From assembly GCF_044465595.1 (NCBI RefSeq), contig NZ_JBITLV010000001.1, forward strand, positions 1-64,000: 64,000 bases of DNA. The letters are read 5' to 3'. Every line of letters begins with the position of its first letter. Position 1 is the first letter of the stretch. Below the pieces are notes generated by a model. The model did no database searches. It was given only the letters and a program-made list of their open reading frames with translations, and was not told the DNA's origin. Below are positions 24,565 to 33,854 of the stretch, in pieces. This DNA is from Spongisporangium articulatum (GTDB lineage: Bacteria > Actinomycetota > Actinomycetes > Actinomycetales > Kineosporiaceae). The translations under genes and the position numbers were made by a program.

Positions 24565-25735
24565 GTTCGGGCTGGTCAGCGTCGTCGTCGTGCGCGGGAC
24601 CGCCCCCCATCATGCGCAGCATGGGCACGCCCCCGGTGCGGACGAACCGCACCACGAGAACCGCGGCCACGGCGAGGAACACGATGTCCAGCCAGGTGGT
24701 GTAGTTCCAGGAGAGCGAATGCTCCGCGACATGCGCGTCGCGCTCCTGCGGCCGCAGACCGGTCACCCAGAACAGCGTTTCGACCAGATAGCCCGCGACG
24801 ACCATCGTCGTGTAGAAGCAGCCGAGAAGGACCAGCGTCATCCGGGTGCCGTAGTACTTCCGGTAGATCAGCAGGATCGGCAGGATGATGAGATCGGCGA
24901 ACAGGAAAGAGATCACGCCTCCGAAGCTGATCCCCCCGTTCCACAGCACCCCGGCCAGGGGGACGTTGCCGACCGAGCAGACGAAACTCAGGACCGCGAT
25001 GAACGGCCCGACGACCGGCCCCCACAGCGTGGCGAGCACGTCGTGGTCGGTGAGGAACAGCTTCTGCCAGAACGAGTCCGGGACCCATGCGCTGACCGCT
25101 CCGGCCAGCAGGAGGCCGAGCACGATGTCGCGCAGCACGGCCGCCCACTCCATCACGAACACGTGACTGACCGCCGTGAACCCGTCGCGCGAGACCAGCC
25201 GGCGCAGCGGCCCGCCGTCGCCCCCGACCGACATGTCCATCGCCGCGTGCCCTTCCATCGCCCCGGCCAGCCCTCGGTCGGCCTGCTCACGGGCCTGCTC
25301 GATCAGCCGCTGCCGGACCACGAGCCGGAACAGCACGGCCAGCAGCACGATGATGATCGGGCCGCCGACGAACTCGGCCAGCGTGAACCGCCAGCCGAGC
25401 AGCAGAGCCAGGATGATGCCCAGTTCGATCACGAGGTTGGTGCTGGCCACCTCGAAGACCACGGCCGCGGTGAAGCTGGCTCCCTTGCGGAAGAGTGAGC
25501 GGGCCAGGGCGACGGCCGCGTAGGAGCAGGACGAGGACGCAGCCCCCAGGCCGGCCGCTCTCGCGAGCGTGGTGGGCCGGTCGTCACCGAGCAGCCGGGA
25601 GACGGCGTCCCGCGCAACGACGGCCTGCACGACCGCCGAGAGGGCGAAACCCAGGACCAGCGACCAGCCGATCTGCCAAGCCATCGTCCCACTCGTGGCC
25701 AGCGCCTCCCCGATCGCGTGCAGCACGTCCGCCAT
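24533..25735 (-). CDS. YraQ/ArsP-like permease (PF03773 type)
   Basis: Encodes 400 aa with about ten helices in two halves. Features of the YraQ/ArsP permease family: GAASSSCSYAAVALARSLF (where relatives often have CSCG), EVASTNLVIELG, and in the second half CSVGNVPLAGVLWNGGISFG and FADLIILPILLIYRKYYG. A cytoplasmic acidic tail ends the protein. Substrate unknown (organo-arsenic, metal complex or sulfur compounds in relatives). ATG 25735 was chosen over an upstream GTG at 25762 because AGGGAAGAGG lies just before it. Confidence 0.82.
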   Translation of the reverse strand: MADVLHAIGEALATSGTMAWQIGWSLVLGFALSAVVQAVVARDAVSRLLGDDRPTTLARAAGLGAASSSCSYAAVALARSLFRKGASFTAAVVFEVASTNLVIELGIILALLLGWRFTLAEFVGGPIIIVLLAVLFRLVVRQRLIEQAREQADRGLAGAMEGHAAMDMSVGGDGGPLRRLVSRDGFTAVSHVFVMEWAAVLRDIVLGLLLAGAVSAWVPDSFWQKLFLTDHDVLATLWGPVVGPFIAVLSFVCSVGNVPLAGVLWNGGISFGGVISFLFADLIILPILLIYRKYYGTRMTLVLLGCFYTTMVVAGYLVETLFWVTGLRPQERDAHVAEHSLSWNYTTWLDIVFLAVAAVLVVRFVRTGGVPMLRMMGGGPAHDDDADQPEPSDVDESAGR

Positions 25736-25830
25736 ATCCTCTTCCCTGCGCTCCGAGGCCACCTGTCGCCTGACATCATGTGCACGACTACATGGATTCG
25801 GCCTGCGGAGCCGACCGGAGGGTGACCAAC

Positions 25831-27426
25831 GTGCACGACCTCGACCAGTTCCTGCTGCCGGTGGCCCTCGTGACCGGGGTCGTGGTGCTGACCCCGGTAG
25901 CCGAACGGGTCAACGTTCCGCACCCCGTGCTGCTGCTGATCTACGGCCTGCTGCTGCCGTTGCTGCCCGGTCTGCCGGACACGTTGCCGCAGCTGCAGGC
26001 GGACTGGATCCTGCCCGCCGTGCTGCCGCCGTTGCTGTTCGCGGCCACCCAGCGCACGACGGTCGGACAGTTCCGGGACGCCGCCGCACCGGTCGCGCTG
26101 CTGGCCGTCGGTCTCACGGTCGCCAGCGGGGCGGTGGCCGCGGTCGCGGCCCGTGCGTGCGGTCTGAGCTGGACGGCGGCCGTCGTCCTCGGCGCGATCC
26201 TGTCGCCGCCCGACCCGGTCGCGGCCACGGCCGTGGCCCGCCGGCTGCGACTGCCGGAACGGCTCGTCACCGTGCTGGAGGGCGAGGGGATGTTCAACGA
26301 CGCCACCGCACTGGTGATGTACAAGGTCGCTCTGGCCGTGGCGGTGACCGGCGAGTTCAGCGCCGGGTTCGCCGTCGAGGAACTGCTGCTCGCGCTCGTG
26401 GTCGGGGTGGTGGGCGGGCTCGTGATCGGCTGGCTGACCACCTACGCGCTCGGCCTCCTGCACGACGCCGAACCGGAGACGACCGTCACCCTGGCCGCAC
26501 CCTTCGTCGCCTACCTGGGGGTCGAGGAGTTCCACGGCTCGGGTGTCCTGGCCGTGCTCACGCTCGGCCTGTTCCTGCGCAGCAAGGCCCACCCGGCCAT
26601 CACCGCACGCGGCTGGCTGCTGGGCCGCTCGGTCTGGGAGTACGCCGACTTCCTCATCACCGGGCTGGTCTTCGTGCTGCTCGGCTACGAGCTCACGGCC
26701 AGCGTGCGCGGGGTGGACGTCGACGCGCTCCCGGTGGGGTCGGCGCTGGTCGTGATCGGCGCACTGGTGTTGTTGCGACCGCTCTACCTCTTCCCCGGGG
26801 CGCTCGCCTCGCGCGCCATGTCCCGCCGCCGCGAAGCACCGGTACCGATCGGCTGGCGCGAGACCGCGGTCGCCTCGTGGGCCGGGATGCGCGGGGTGGT
26901 CACCGTGGCCACCGCACTCGCCCTGCCGGTGGTGGCCGACGACGGATCGGACCTGGCCTGGCGCACCGACGTGGTGCTGATCGCCCTGGCCGGGGTGCTG
27001 GTCACCCTGCTCGGGCAAGGCCTGACCCTGTCGTTCCTCGTCCGCCGGCTCGGCGTGGGCGACCCGGCCGACGAGGCGTCCGAAGTCCGGCACCTGCAGA
27101 TGCGCGCGCTCGAGGCCGCCGTCGCCACCCTCCAGGAGGCGTGCGCCGACGGCGAACCCGGCACGCGCGCGGCGCTGGCCCAGTACGAGGGGCGGCTGCG
27201 CGCCCAGCACGAGCTGGACCAGGCCCTGACCGGCGACCGGCCGCCGGGCCACGCGCCCGATCCGTCGGGCCCGGCCGGCCGGCGGTACGCCGCGGCGTTG
27301 CGGGTCGCCACGGACGCCGAGCGCGAGGTGGTGCTCTCGGCCCGGGCTCGCGGGGAGGTGAGTCCGGCCACCGCGGACACGGTGCTGGGTGACGTGGAGG
27401 GCCGGGCCGCGCGACTGGCGATCTGA
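25831..27426 (+). CDS. Cation:proton antiporter, CPA1 family
   Basis: Encodes 531 aa from the GTG at 25831 (GGAGGG at 25817-25822). About 12 helices; AILSPPDPVAATAVARRL and GEGMFNDATALVMYK are CPA1 motifs, where the D of FND is the cation site. WAGMRGVVTVATALALP contains the conserved Arg. The last 130 residues form a soluble helical tail. It exchanges Na+ or K+ for H+ at the cytoplasmic membrane. An upstream GTG at 25780 is possible but lacks a ribosome site. Confidence 0.9.
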   Translation: MHDLDQFLLPVALVTGVVVLTPVAERVNVPHPVLLLIYGLLLPLLPGLPDTLPQLQADWILPAVLPPLLFAATQRTTVGQFRDAAAPVALLAVGLTVASGAVAAVAARACGLSWTAAVVLGAILSPPDPVAATAVARRLRLPERLVTVLEGEGMFNDATALVMYKVALAVAVTGEFSAGFAVEELLLALVVGVVGGLVIGWLTTYALGLLHDAEPETTVTLAAPFVAYLGVEEFHGSGVLAVLTLGLFLRSKAHPAITARGWLLGRSVWEYADFLITGLVFVLLGYELTASVRGVDVDALPVGSALVVIGALVLLRPLYLFPGALASRAMSRRREAPVPIGWRETAVASWAGMRGVVTVATALALPVVADDGSDLAWRTDVVLIALAGVLVTLLGQGLTLSFLVRRLGVGDPADEASEVRHLQMRALEAAVATLQEACADGEPGTRAALAQYEGRLRAQHELDQALTGDRPPGHAPDPSGPAGRRYAAALRVATDAEREVVLSARARGEVSPATADTVLGDVEGRAARLAI

Positions 27427-27479
27427 GCCGACCTTCCGGAACCGGGTCGAACGGCCGGAGGAACTACATTCAGAGGCCT

Positions 27480-28166
27480 ATGAGCAACCCGACCGACGAG
27501 ACCGGCCCGGCCCCCGACGTCCCGGCGCACCCGGTACAGCTGTCACCCGAGGACCTGCACCGGATGCAGGGGCAGCTGCAGCGGTTCATGTACGAGTACG
27601 AGTTCGGCCTGCGCGAGGTCGAGACCAAGATCTCGATCCTGAGCGACGAGTTCCGGCACATGCACGACTACAACCCGATCGAGCACGTGACCAGCCGGGT
27701 CAAGTCGGCCGACAGCATCACCCGCAAGGTGATCCGCAAGGGCGTCGCGCCCGACATCGACTCGATCCGGCAGCACATCGTCGACATCGCGGGTCTGCGG
27801 GTCACGTGCAGCTTCACCCAGGACGTCTACCTGATCTTCAACCTGCTGACGAAGCAGTCGGACATCACCGTCCGGGAGGTGCGCGACTACATCGCGACGC
27901 CGAAACCGAACGGCTACAAGAGCCTTCACGCCATCGTCGAGGTGCCGGTGTTCCTGTCGACCGGCACGATCAGTGTGCCCGTCGAGGTCCAGTTCCGGAC
28001 GATCTCGATGGACTTCTGGGCCAGCCTCGAGCACAAGATCCACTACAAGTACGACGGCAACGTGCCCGCCGACCTCGTCGCCGAGCTCAAGGACGCCGCG
28101 GACGCGGCGCAGGAGCTGGACGCCAAGATGGAGGCCCTGCACCGCGAACTGCACGGCGCCCGCTGA
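27480..28166 (+). CDS. Small alarmone synthetase (RelA/SpoT domain)
   Basis: Encodes 228 aa, the size of YjbM/YwaC-type (p)ppGpp synthetases that lack hydrolase and regulatory domains. Synthetase motifs: DIAGLRVTCSF, YKSLHAIVEVP, EVQFRTISMDFWASLEHKIH. Makes ppGpp or pGpp from GTP/GDP and ATP. ATG at 27480 follows AGAGG; the gene is 53 bp after the antiporter and may be co-transcribed. Confidence 0.92.
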   Translation: MSNPTDETGPAPDVPAHPVQLSPEDLHRMQGQLQRFMYEYEFGLREVETKISILSDEFRHMHDYNPIEHVTSRVKSADSITRKVIRKGVAPDIDSIRQHIVDIAGLRVTCSFTQDVYLIFNLLTKQSDITVREVRDYIATPKPNGYKSLHAIVEVPVFLSTGTISVPVEVQFRTISMDFWASLEHKIHYKYDGNVPADLVAELKDAADAAQELDAKMEALHRELHGAR

Positions 28167-28173
28167 GACCGGA

Positions 28174-28578
28174 TCAGTCGGCGCGTTCCTGGGGGCGGCC
28201 CAGCAACCGCTCCAGCAGGCGCGGCTCGGCCGGCCACGCCGCGAGCAGCTTCTCGCGCGGGATGCTGCGCCCGGCGTAGCGCAGCAGTAGGACGACGGCC
28301 ACCACGTCGTCCAGCGGGCCGATCACCGGCAGGAACTCGGGCAGCAGGTCGATCGGCGACAGCACCCACAGGACGGCGATCAGCAGCGCCACCTTGGCCC
28401 GGCGCGGGACGTCCGGGTCCTGACGCAGGCGGCGGGCCGTCGTCACGCAGGCCGGCAGGAACTCGGCCAGGTCCCGCAGCAGGCCGGGCGGTAGCCGGTG
28501 CGCGAACAGGACCATGACGAGGCAACTCAGCGCCCAGAGACCGATGGCGACCCCGGCGATGATCAGCAGACGTTCCAC
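28174..28578 (-). CDS. YkvA family (DUF1232) membrane protein
   Basis: Encodes 134 aa. Signature of DUF1232: LWVLSPIDLLPEFLPVIGPL followed by DDVVAV (about 72-96). An N-terminal helix (res 3-25) and a second helix at the motif. Role unknown in this family. It converges with the alarmone synthetase 7 bp away. Confidence 0.85.
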   Translation of the reverse strand: MERLLIIAGVAIGLWALSCLVMVLFAHRLPPGLLRDLAEFLPACVTTARRLRQDPDVPRRAKVALLIAVLWVLSPIDLLPEFLPVIGPLDDVVAVVLLLRYAGRSIPREKLLAAWPAEPRLLERLLGRPQERAD

Positions 28579-28610
28579 AACCCATCAGCCTGCCCGACGA
28601 CGAGGAGGGC

Positions 28611-29057
28611 TCAAGCGCGGCGCAGCCGGGCCTTCACGAGCCACTCCTTCAGCGGGTCGGACGAGAAGAGGCTGTCGACGGCCGGGATGAACAAGGCGGC
28701 GAAGGCCAGGACGAACGCGCGCTGCCCGGCGCCGGTGCCGCCGCTCAGGCCGAACGTGGTGGCGACGGCGTCGATCGTCGCGGCCGCCCAGAAGAGAAAG
28801 GCGAAGGTCGCCAGCACGTAGAAGTAGTTCTCCGGGCGCGTCTCGGGCGGCTGCTGCACGCCGATCGCGACCAGGTAGACGGCGTTGGCCACCGTCGCCA
28901 CGGCCAGCCAGAAGTACACCCAGCCCCTACCGACCTGGAAGACCGCGAAGAAGCTCGTCGCCAGGGTGATCACCTCGACGGGCACGTACTTGGCGAGCTT
29001 CGACGCATAGCCGTCGGCGCCGCGGTTGCCCTGGTCGTAGACGACGGTGCGCGCCAT
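28611..29057 (-). CDS. Four-helix membrane protein of unknown function
   Basis: Encodes 148 aa from the ATG at 29057 (GGGAG 7 nt upstream). An N-terminal soluble stretch (YDQGNRGADGYASKLAKYVP) precedes four hydrophobic helices at about 35-52, 57-75, 85-107 and 115-133, and a basic end. No family recognised. The 231 bp between this start and the GT4 gene hold two palindromes. Confidence 0.7.
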   Translation of the reverse strand: MARTVVYDQGNRGADGYASKLAKYVPVEVITLATSFFAVFQVGRGWVYFWLAVATVANAVYLVAIGVQQPPETRPENYFYVLATFAFLFWAAATIDAVATTFGLSGGTGAGQRAFVLAFAALFIPAVDSLFSSDPLKEWLVKARLRRA

Positions 29058-29186
29058 ATCGGTCTCCCTGCAGGAACGTTCGGTCGGATTCCGGACGAAA
29101 GCCATCCTTCCGGGTTCCGTGGTCAAGGAGGGGTGGAACACCGCCGAAGGAGCATCCGCCGTCGCGGAATGCGTCCTTTCCTTTCC

Positions 29187-29239
29187 GTTCGCCTAGGCGA
29201 ACGTCAACGCTGGGTCAGGTCGAGCTGCGTAACGTTACG
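29187..29239. promoter_or_regulatory. Two perfect palindromes upstream of GT4 gene
   Basis: GTTCGCCTAGGCGAAC (29187-29202, 16 bp) and CGTAACGTTACG (29228-29239, 12 bp) are perfect palindromes in the 231-bp gap between the divergent genes at 29057 and 29289. They are candidate operators. A TAGGCT at 29261-29266 may be a -10 for the GT4 gene; no clear -35 is seen. Confidence 0.45.
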
Positions 29240-29288
29240 GCGTCGCTAGCCTCAGCGGCTTAGGCTCACTGTCGAGTCAGGAGACGCA

Positions 29289-30374
29289 ATGCGCGTAGGT
29301 CTGATCGCCCCGCCGTGGATCCCGGTGCCCCCCACCGCTTACGGCGGGACCGAAGCGGTGGTCGACCACCTGGCCCGGGGGCTCGCCGCCGCCGGCCACG
29401 ACGTCCAGCTGTTCACCGTGGGTGACTCCACCTGCCCCGTGCCTCGCCTGCACCTGCACGAGCACGGCGCCGAACCGATGGGCGACAGCGCCGCCGAGGC
29501 GGCGCACGTCCTCGAGGCCTACGAGGCGCTCGCGGACGTCGACATCATCCACGACCACACGGTTCTCGGGCCGATGCTCGCCCTGCGGGCCTGCCCGAAC
29601 CTGCCGCCGGTGGTCGTGACCAACCACAACCCGTTCAACCCGACGAACACCCGCATCTTCACCGAGATCGCCCGCACCGCAGACGTGGTCGCGATCTCGA
29701 AGTCGCACGCGCGCTCGGCGGTCGACGTACCGATCACCGACATCGTGCACCACGGGATCGATCTCGACGTCTACCGACCCGGACCCGCCGCGACCGCCGG
29801 CAGCGGTGACTACCTGATGTTCATGGGACGGATGTGCGCCGACAAGGGCGTGCACACCGCCGTCCGGGTCGCCCGCGAGACCGGGCATCGGCTGGTGATC
29901 GCCACGAAGATGCGCGAAGCGTCTGAGCGGCAGTACTTCTCGGACTGCGTCAGCCCGCTCCTCGGCCCGGACGACGTGCTGCACGTGGAGGCGCCGCTCG
30001 ACGTGCGCCTCGACCTGCTGCACCGGGCCCGGGCGTTGGTGAACCCGATCGCCTGGCGGGAACCCTTCGGCCTGGTCATGGCCGAGGCGCTGGCCACCGG
30101 GACGCCGGTCCTCGCCTCACCGCTCGGCGCGGCACCCGAGATCGTCGACCACGGCGTGACGGGGTTCCTCTGCCACGACGGCGGTGCCATGATCGCGGCC
30201 GTCGGCCGGTTGGAGGCGATCTCACGCGCCGACTGCCGGGCCGCGGCCGTCGAACGGTTCAGCATGGAGCGGATGGCGCGCGACTACGCGGACCTCTACC
30301 GGCGGATACTGGACAGCCGGCCGAAGCGAGCGATCGGGCTTTCGGTGCGGACCGTCGTCCAGGCCGCCCGCTGA
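29289..30374 (+). CDS. Glycosyltransferase family 4
   Basis: Encodes 361 aa with a GT-B fold. N-terminal Rossmann: PPTAYGGTEAVVDHLARGLA (glycine loop). C-terminal donor domain: YLMFMGRMCADKGVHTAVRV and EPFGLVMAEALATGTPVLA with the EX7E motif. It transfers a sugar from a nucleotide donor; acceptor unknown. AGGAG before the ATG. It is followed after 20 bp by a glycogen-debranching-type gene, so a role in polysaccharide or compatible-solute metabolism is likely. Confidence 0.88.
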   Translation: MRVGLIAPPWIPVPPTAYGGTEAVVDHLARGLAAAGHDVQLFTVGDSTCPVPRLHLHEHGAEPMGDSAAEAAHVLEAYEALADVDIIHDHTVLGPMLALRACPNLPPVVVTNHNPFNPTNTRIFTEIARTADVVAISKSHARSAVDVPITDIVHHGIDLDVYRPGPAATAGSGDYLMFMGRMCADKGVHTAVRVARETGHRLVIATKMREASERQYFSDCVSPLLGPDDVLHVEAPLDVRLDLLHRARALVNPIAWREPFGLVMAEALATGTPVLASPLGAAPEIVDHGVTGFLCHDGGAMIAAVGRLEAISRADCRAAAVERFSMERMARDYADLYRRILDSRPKRAIGLSVRTVVQAAR

Positions 30375-30394
30375 GGGCTCGGAGGTGAGGTCGC

Positions 30395-32527
30395 TTGTCG
30401 CAGTGGACGTTCGAGGGTGAACCCGCCGGGGCCGCCGGCGCCGGCTCGGCGGTCACCCTGGTCGAGGGGTCGACGTTCTGCATCAGCGAGGTAGACGGCG
30501 ACGTCGTACCCGGGCGCCCGCAGGGGCTGTTCGTGCGCGACACCCGGGTCGTCTCCCGCTGGGAGCTGACCGTGCAGGGCGAGCGGACGACGTCGCTCGG
30601 CGTGCAGAGCGCGGCCCCCTTCACGGCCACCTGCCTCAACCGCGTGCACCCTCAGACCGGGCTCGGCGACAGCTCGCTGCTGGTCGTGCGCCGGCGCTAC
30701 GTCGGCGACGGGATGCGCGAGGACCTGACCATCCGCAACACCAACGGACACCCCGTCGAACTGGACGTCCTGCTGCGTGTGCAGGCGGATTTCGCCGATC
30801 TCTTCGAAGTGAAGGAGGGCCGCTCGCAGCACCCGGACGACGTCGTCGCGGACGTCTCGCACGAGGGGCTGTACCTGCACCGGCGGCGCGGCCACCGGGA
30901 GGAGGGCCTGCTCGTGCGGGCGTCCGGGGACGCCGAGCTCCAGGTGGTCGGGGACGGCGGGTTCGTCTCGTGGCAGGTGTCCCTGGACCCGCGCACCGAG
31001 TGGCACTCCGTCGTCGAAGCCGTGCCGGTGATCGACGGCTCGCGGATGACTCTGGCCTACCCGGAGGGGGTTCCGGTCGACGAGGCGGCGCCGGCCCGGT
31101 CGCTGGCCGCCTGGCGGGCCGCCAGCCCGCGCATCGAGACCCCGCACGCGGGGCTCAAGGCCACCCTGAAGCGCTCGCTCGAAGACCTCGGCACGCTGAG
31201 GATCTTCGACCCCCGCTCCCCCGAACGGGCCGTCGTGGCCGCCGGGGCGCCGTGGTTCATGGCCCTGTTCGGTCGGGACTCTCTGCTGACGTCACACATG
31301 CTCGTGCCCGTCGATTCGTCGTTGGCGCTGGGCACGCTGCAGACGCTGGCCGACCATCAGGGGCGCACCATCGACGCGAAGTCGGAGGAGGAGCCGGGAA
31401 AGATCCTGCACGAGATCCGGTTCGGGCCGTCGACCGACTTCGCGCTGGGCGGTCGCAGCGTCTACTACGGGTCGATCGACTCGTCGTCGCTGTTCGTCAT
31501 GCTGCTCGGCGAGCTGCATCGCTGGGGCCGGCACCCCGTCGAGGTCGCGGCGCTGCTGCCGGCCGCCGACCGGGCGCTGGCGTGGATCACCGAGTTCGGC
31601 GACCGGGACGGCGACGGGTTCGTCGAGTACCAACGGCTCACCGATGCCGGGCTCGTGAACCAGGGCTGGAAGGACTCGGGCGACGGGATCACCTTCGCCT
31701 CAGGGGCCGTCGCCGAGCCGCCGATCGCGCTGGCCGAGGTGCAGGGCTACACGTACGCCGCGTTCCGGGCCCGAGCCGCTCTTGCCCGTGACGCGGGCGA
31801 TGCCGAGCTGGCCGAGCACTGGACGTCGCGCGCCGACCTGTTGAAACGGCGCTTCAACGAGGCCTTCTGGTTGCCCGACCGGGGCTACTTCGCGGTCGGA
31901 CTCGACGGCGACAAGCGGCCCGTCGATTCGCTGACGTCGAACATCGGGCACTGCCTGTGGTCCGGCATCGTCGACCGCGAGAAGGCCCCCGCCGTCGCGG
32001 CGCACCTGTTGTCGGACGACATGTTCTCCGGTTGGGGTATCCGCACGCTGGCCGCGTCGAACGGCGCCTACAACCCGATGAGCTACCACAACGGGTCGAT
32101 CTGGCCGCACGACAACGCCCTCTGCGCGGCCGGCTTGATGCGGTACGGGTTCACCGGCCAGGCGCAGCGGGTCATCACCGGCCTGCTGGACGCCGTGTCG
32201 TACTTCGGATGGCGGCCGCCCGAGCTGTTCTGCGGCTTCGGCCACGACGAGTTCCCCGAGCCCGTCCCCTACCCCGCCGCCTGCTCTCCTCAGGCGTGGG
32301 CCGCGGCCACGCCGTTCTCGTTCCTACGATCGTTGTTGCGGCTCGACCCGGCCGTCCAGGAGCGGCAGATCTACTGCGACCCGCACGTCCCGGAGCAGTA
32401 CCTGCCCCTGGAGGTCCGGGGATTGCGCCTGGAGGACCTGTCCCTGGACGTCGAGGTGACGCCACACGGGTGGCACCTGGCGGGGCTCGAAGGGTCCGGC
32501 ATCGCCTCCCTCGCCCCGCCTGCGTGA
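30395..32527 (+). CDS. Amylo-alpha-1,6-glucosidase (glycogen-debranching-like)
   Basis: Encodes 710 aa starting with TTG after GGAGGTGAGG. N-terminal beta domain (about 1-230; EGSTFCISEVDGDVVPGRPQ and GLFVRDTRVVSRWEL are typical) and a C-terminal (alpha/alpha)6 glucosidase domain with PWFMALFGRDSLLTSHM, GWKDSGDGITF and YNPMSYHNGSIWPHDNAL. Families of this kind hydrolyse alpha-1,6 or similar branches. Probably one operon with the GT4 gene. Confidence 0.88.
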   Translation: MSQWTFEGEPAGAAGAGSAVTLVEGSTFCISEVDGDVVPGRPQGLFVRDTRVVSRWELTVQGERTTSLGVQSAAPFTATCLNRVHPQTGLGDSSLLVVRRRYVGDGMREDLTIRNTNGHPVELDVLLRVQADFADLFEVKEGRSQHPDDVVADVSHEGLYLHRRRGHREEGLLVRASGDAELQVVGDGGFVSWQVSLDPRTEWHSVVEAVPVIDGSRMTLAYPEGVPVDEAAPARSLAAWRAASPRIETPHAGLKATLKRSLEDLGTLRIFDPRSPERAVVAAGAPWFMALFGRDSLLTSHMLVPVDSSLALGTLQTLADHQGRTIDAKSEEEPGKILHEIRFGPSTDFALGGRSVYYGSIDSSSLFVMLLGELHRWGRHPVEVAALLPAADRALAWITEFGDRDGDGFVEYQRLTDAGLVNQGWKDSGDGITFASGAVAEPPIALAEVQGYTYAAFRARAALARDAGDAELAEHWTSRADLLKRRFNEAFWLPDRGYFAVGLDGDKRPVDSLTSNIGHCLWSGIVDREKAPAVAAHLLSDDMFSGWGIRTLAASNGAYNPMSYHNGSIWPHDNALCAAGLMRYGFTGQAQRVITGLLDAVSYFGWRPPELFCGFGHDEFPEPVPYPAACSPQAWAAATPFSFLRSLLRLDPAVQERQIYCDPHVPEQYLPLEVRGLRLEDLSLDVEVTPHGWHLAGLEGSGIASLAPPA

Positions 32528-32610
32528 CCGCGTACAGCCGAGCAAACCGGCGTAGACTTGTGGCGTCGAGGTCGCTGCGACGACCACCTACGAGAGTCGG
32601 AGCTGGACGC

Positions 32611-32658
32611 ATGAGCACAGGTGAGACGTCCTCCCGCGGTGGCGGCGGGGGCAACTGA
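32611..32658 (+). CDS. 15-aa Gly-rich small ORF (or sRNA)
   Basis: ATG 32611 to TGA 32658 encodes MSTGETSSRGGGGGN. CGGAG (32598-32602) sits 8 nt upstream of the ATG, TAGACT (32553-32558) could be a -10, and a strong hairpin follows 12 nt after the stop. The layout is a compact transcription unit. It may be a real small protein, a leader peptide without a downstream gene, or part of a small RNA. Confidence 0.45.
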   Translation: MSTGETSSRGGGGGN

Positions 32659-32670
32659 ACTGAGAGTCGA

Positions 32671-32700
32671 GCGGGTGCCCTCCTGACGGAGGGCACCCGC
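32671..32700. terminator. Strong hairpin terminator, 13-bp stem
   Basis: GCGGGTGCCCTCC (32671-32683), TGAC loop, then the perfect complement (32688-32700). It ends the small ORF unit on the plus strand and lies 1 nt past the stop of the minus-strand gene at 32702, so it can serve both. Confidence 0.85.
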
Positions 32701-32701
32701 T

Positions 32702-33652
32702 TCACGTTTGGAGCGTGACGTCCCAGACGTAGCGTTCGCCCTCGGGGGTCGGGTCGTGCCACTCGACCACGAAGGGCACCTCGCCGACGCGCGGATGGGT
32801 CGTGACCCCCCGAACGCCGTCCTCCTCGATGGCGCCGTGCGCGCCGTCCGGGAACACGAACTTGACCCGGAAATCCTCGAACGTGCCGGCGTCGCGCAGC
32901 CCAAGAGGGCTGCGGGCGTCCCAGAAAATCCGGTCCACGCCCTGCTCCCGCAGGGTGTCGAACAGGCCCCGCGACCGGTAGCTCAACGTCCACGCGAACT
33001 GTTCGCGTACCTCGGGGTCGAACACGATCAGAATCCGGATCTCACTGGCCCGTTCGGCCAACGGGACGAGCGTCGCGCGCACGTTGTCGGGGTCGTCGAA
33101 CGCCACCCGCAGGTCCAGGTCGTCGAACGTCAACGGCACCAGGGTGTCCTGCGGGATGACCGGACGCAGCGACCGGAACGACAGGTACGGCGTGGGCGTG
33201 ATGACGCGGCGCTCGACCACTCGGTCCCCGTCGGAGTCGGCGCCGATGACCAGGGTGATCTCCAGCGACTCGGTGTACTGCAGCGACTGCCGGTCGACGA
33301 GCCGCTCGACGGCCCCGATGTATCGACCCCACTCGGCGTCCTTCGCGGCCCGGTACTCGGCGAACTCGTCCCGCAAGGCCGCGGCCTGAGCACGCAGCCG
33401 GCGGCGCTCCTGCAGCAGGTACCGATTCACCAGGCCGACGAGCACATAGCCGAGCGCGACGACGGCGATGATCCGCAGGGAGAGCTTGCCGAGCGTCCCG
33501 CCGGCCAGGAGACCGCCGACGCCCGAGACCAGGCCTATGAGCGACGCGGCGAGCACCGCTGCACCCCGCAGCAGACTCCAGCCCGACGACGCGACCCCGC
33601 GCCCGTCGTCCGGGCCCGAATCACCGGCTTCCCTGCCGCCTTCGCGAGCCAC
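32702..33652 (-). CDS. Two-helix membrane protein with large soluble domain
   Basis: Encodes 316 aa. Two hydrophobic helices at about 28-52 and 58-78, then a basic coiled coil (LLQERRRLRAQAAALRDEF, 80-115), then a beta-rich domain (120-316) ending in EWHDPTPEGERYVWDVTLQ. No known family recognised. GTG start at 33652. The soluble domain is probably cytoplasmic given the positive residues after helix 2. Confidence 0.7.
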   Translation of the reverse strand: MAREGGREAGDSGPDDGRGVASSGWSLLRGAAVLAASLIGLVSGVGGLLAGGTLGKLSLRIIAVVALGYVLVGLVNRYLLQERRRLRAQAAALRDEFAEYRAAKDAEWGRYIGAVERLVDRQSLQYTESLEITLVIGADSDGDRVVERRVITPTPYLSFRSLRPVIPQDTLVPLTFDDLDLRVAFDDPDNVRATLVPLAERASEIRILIVFDPEVREQFAWTLSYRSRGLFDTLREQGVDRIFWDARSPLGLRDAGTFEDFRVKFVFPDGAHGAIEEDGVRGVTTHPRVGEVPFVVEWHDPTPEGERYVWDVTLQT

Positions 33653-33690
33653 CCAGCGCCCCCGTCCCGTCGAGTCTGGGAGCGGTCAGG

Positions 33691-33822
33691 CTAACGCAGG
33701 GGTAGGACAACCAGCAGGGCCAGGATGACTAGATCGAGCCCGATCGCGACCCGCAGCGACCACGTCAGCCAGCCACCGCCGTCCGACGGCGTGAGCTGGG
33801 TGTGCACGCTCTGAACAGCCAC
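33691..33822 (-). CDS. Possible 43-aa membrane peptide
   Basis: GTG 33822 to TAG 33691: a 28-residue soluble start and one helix (VAIGLDLVILALLVVLPL). GATACT ends 6 nt before the GTG on this strand, allowing a leaderless start. A longer frame from 33906 exists but has no better start. Confidence 0.4.
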   Translation of the reverse strand: MAVQSVHTQLTPSDGGGWLTWSLRVAIGLDLVILALLVVLPLR

Positions 33823-33854
33823 GAATCGAGTATCCGCCTGGGCCCGGCAGCCGT

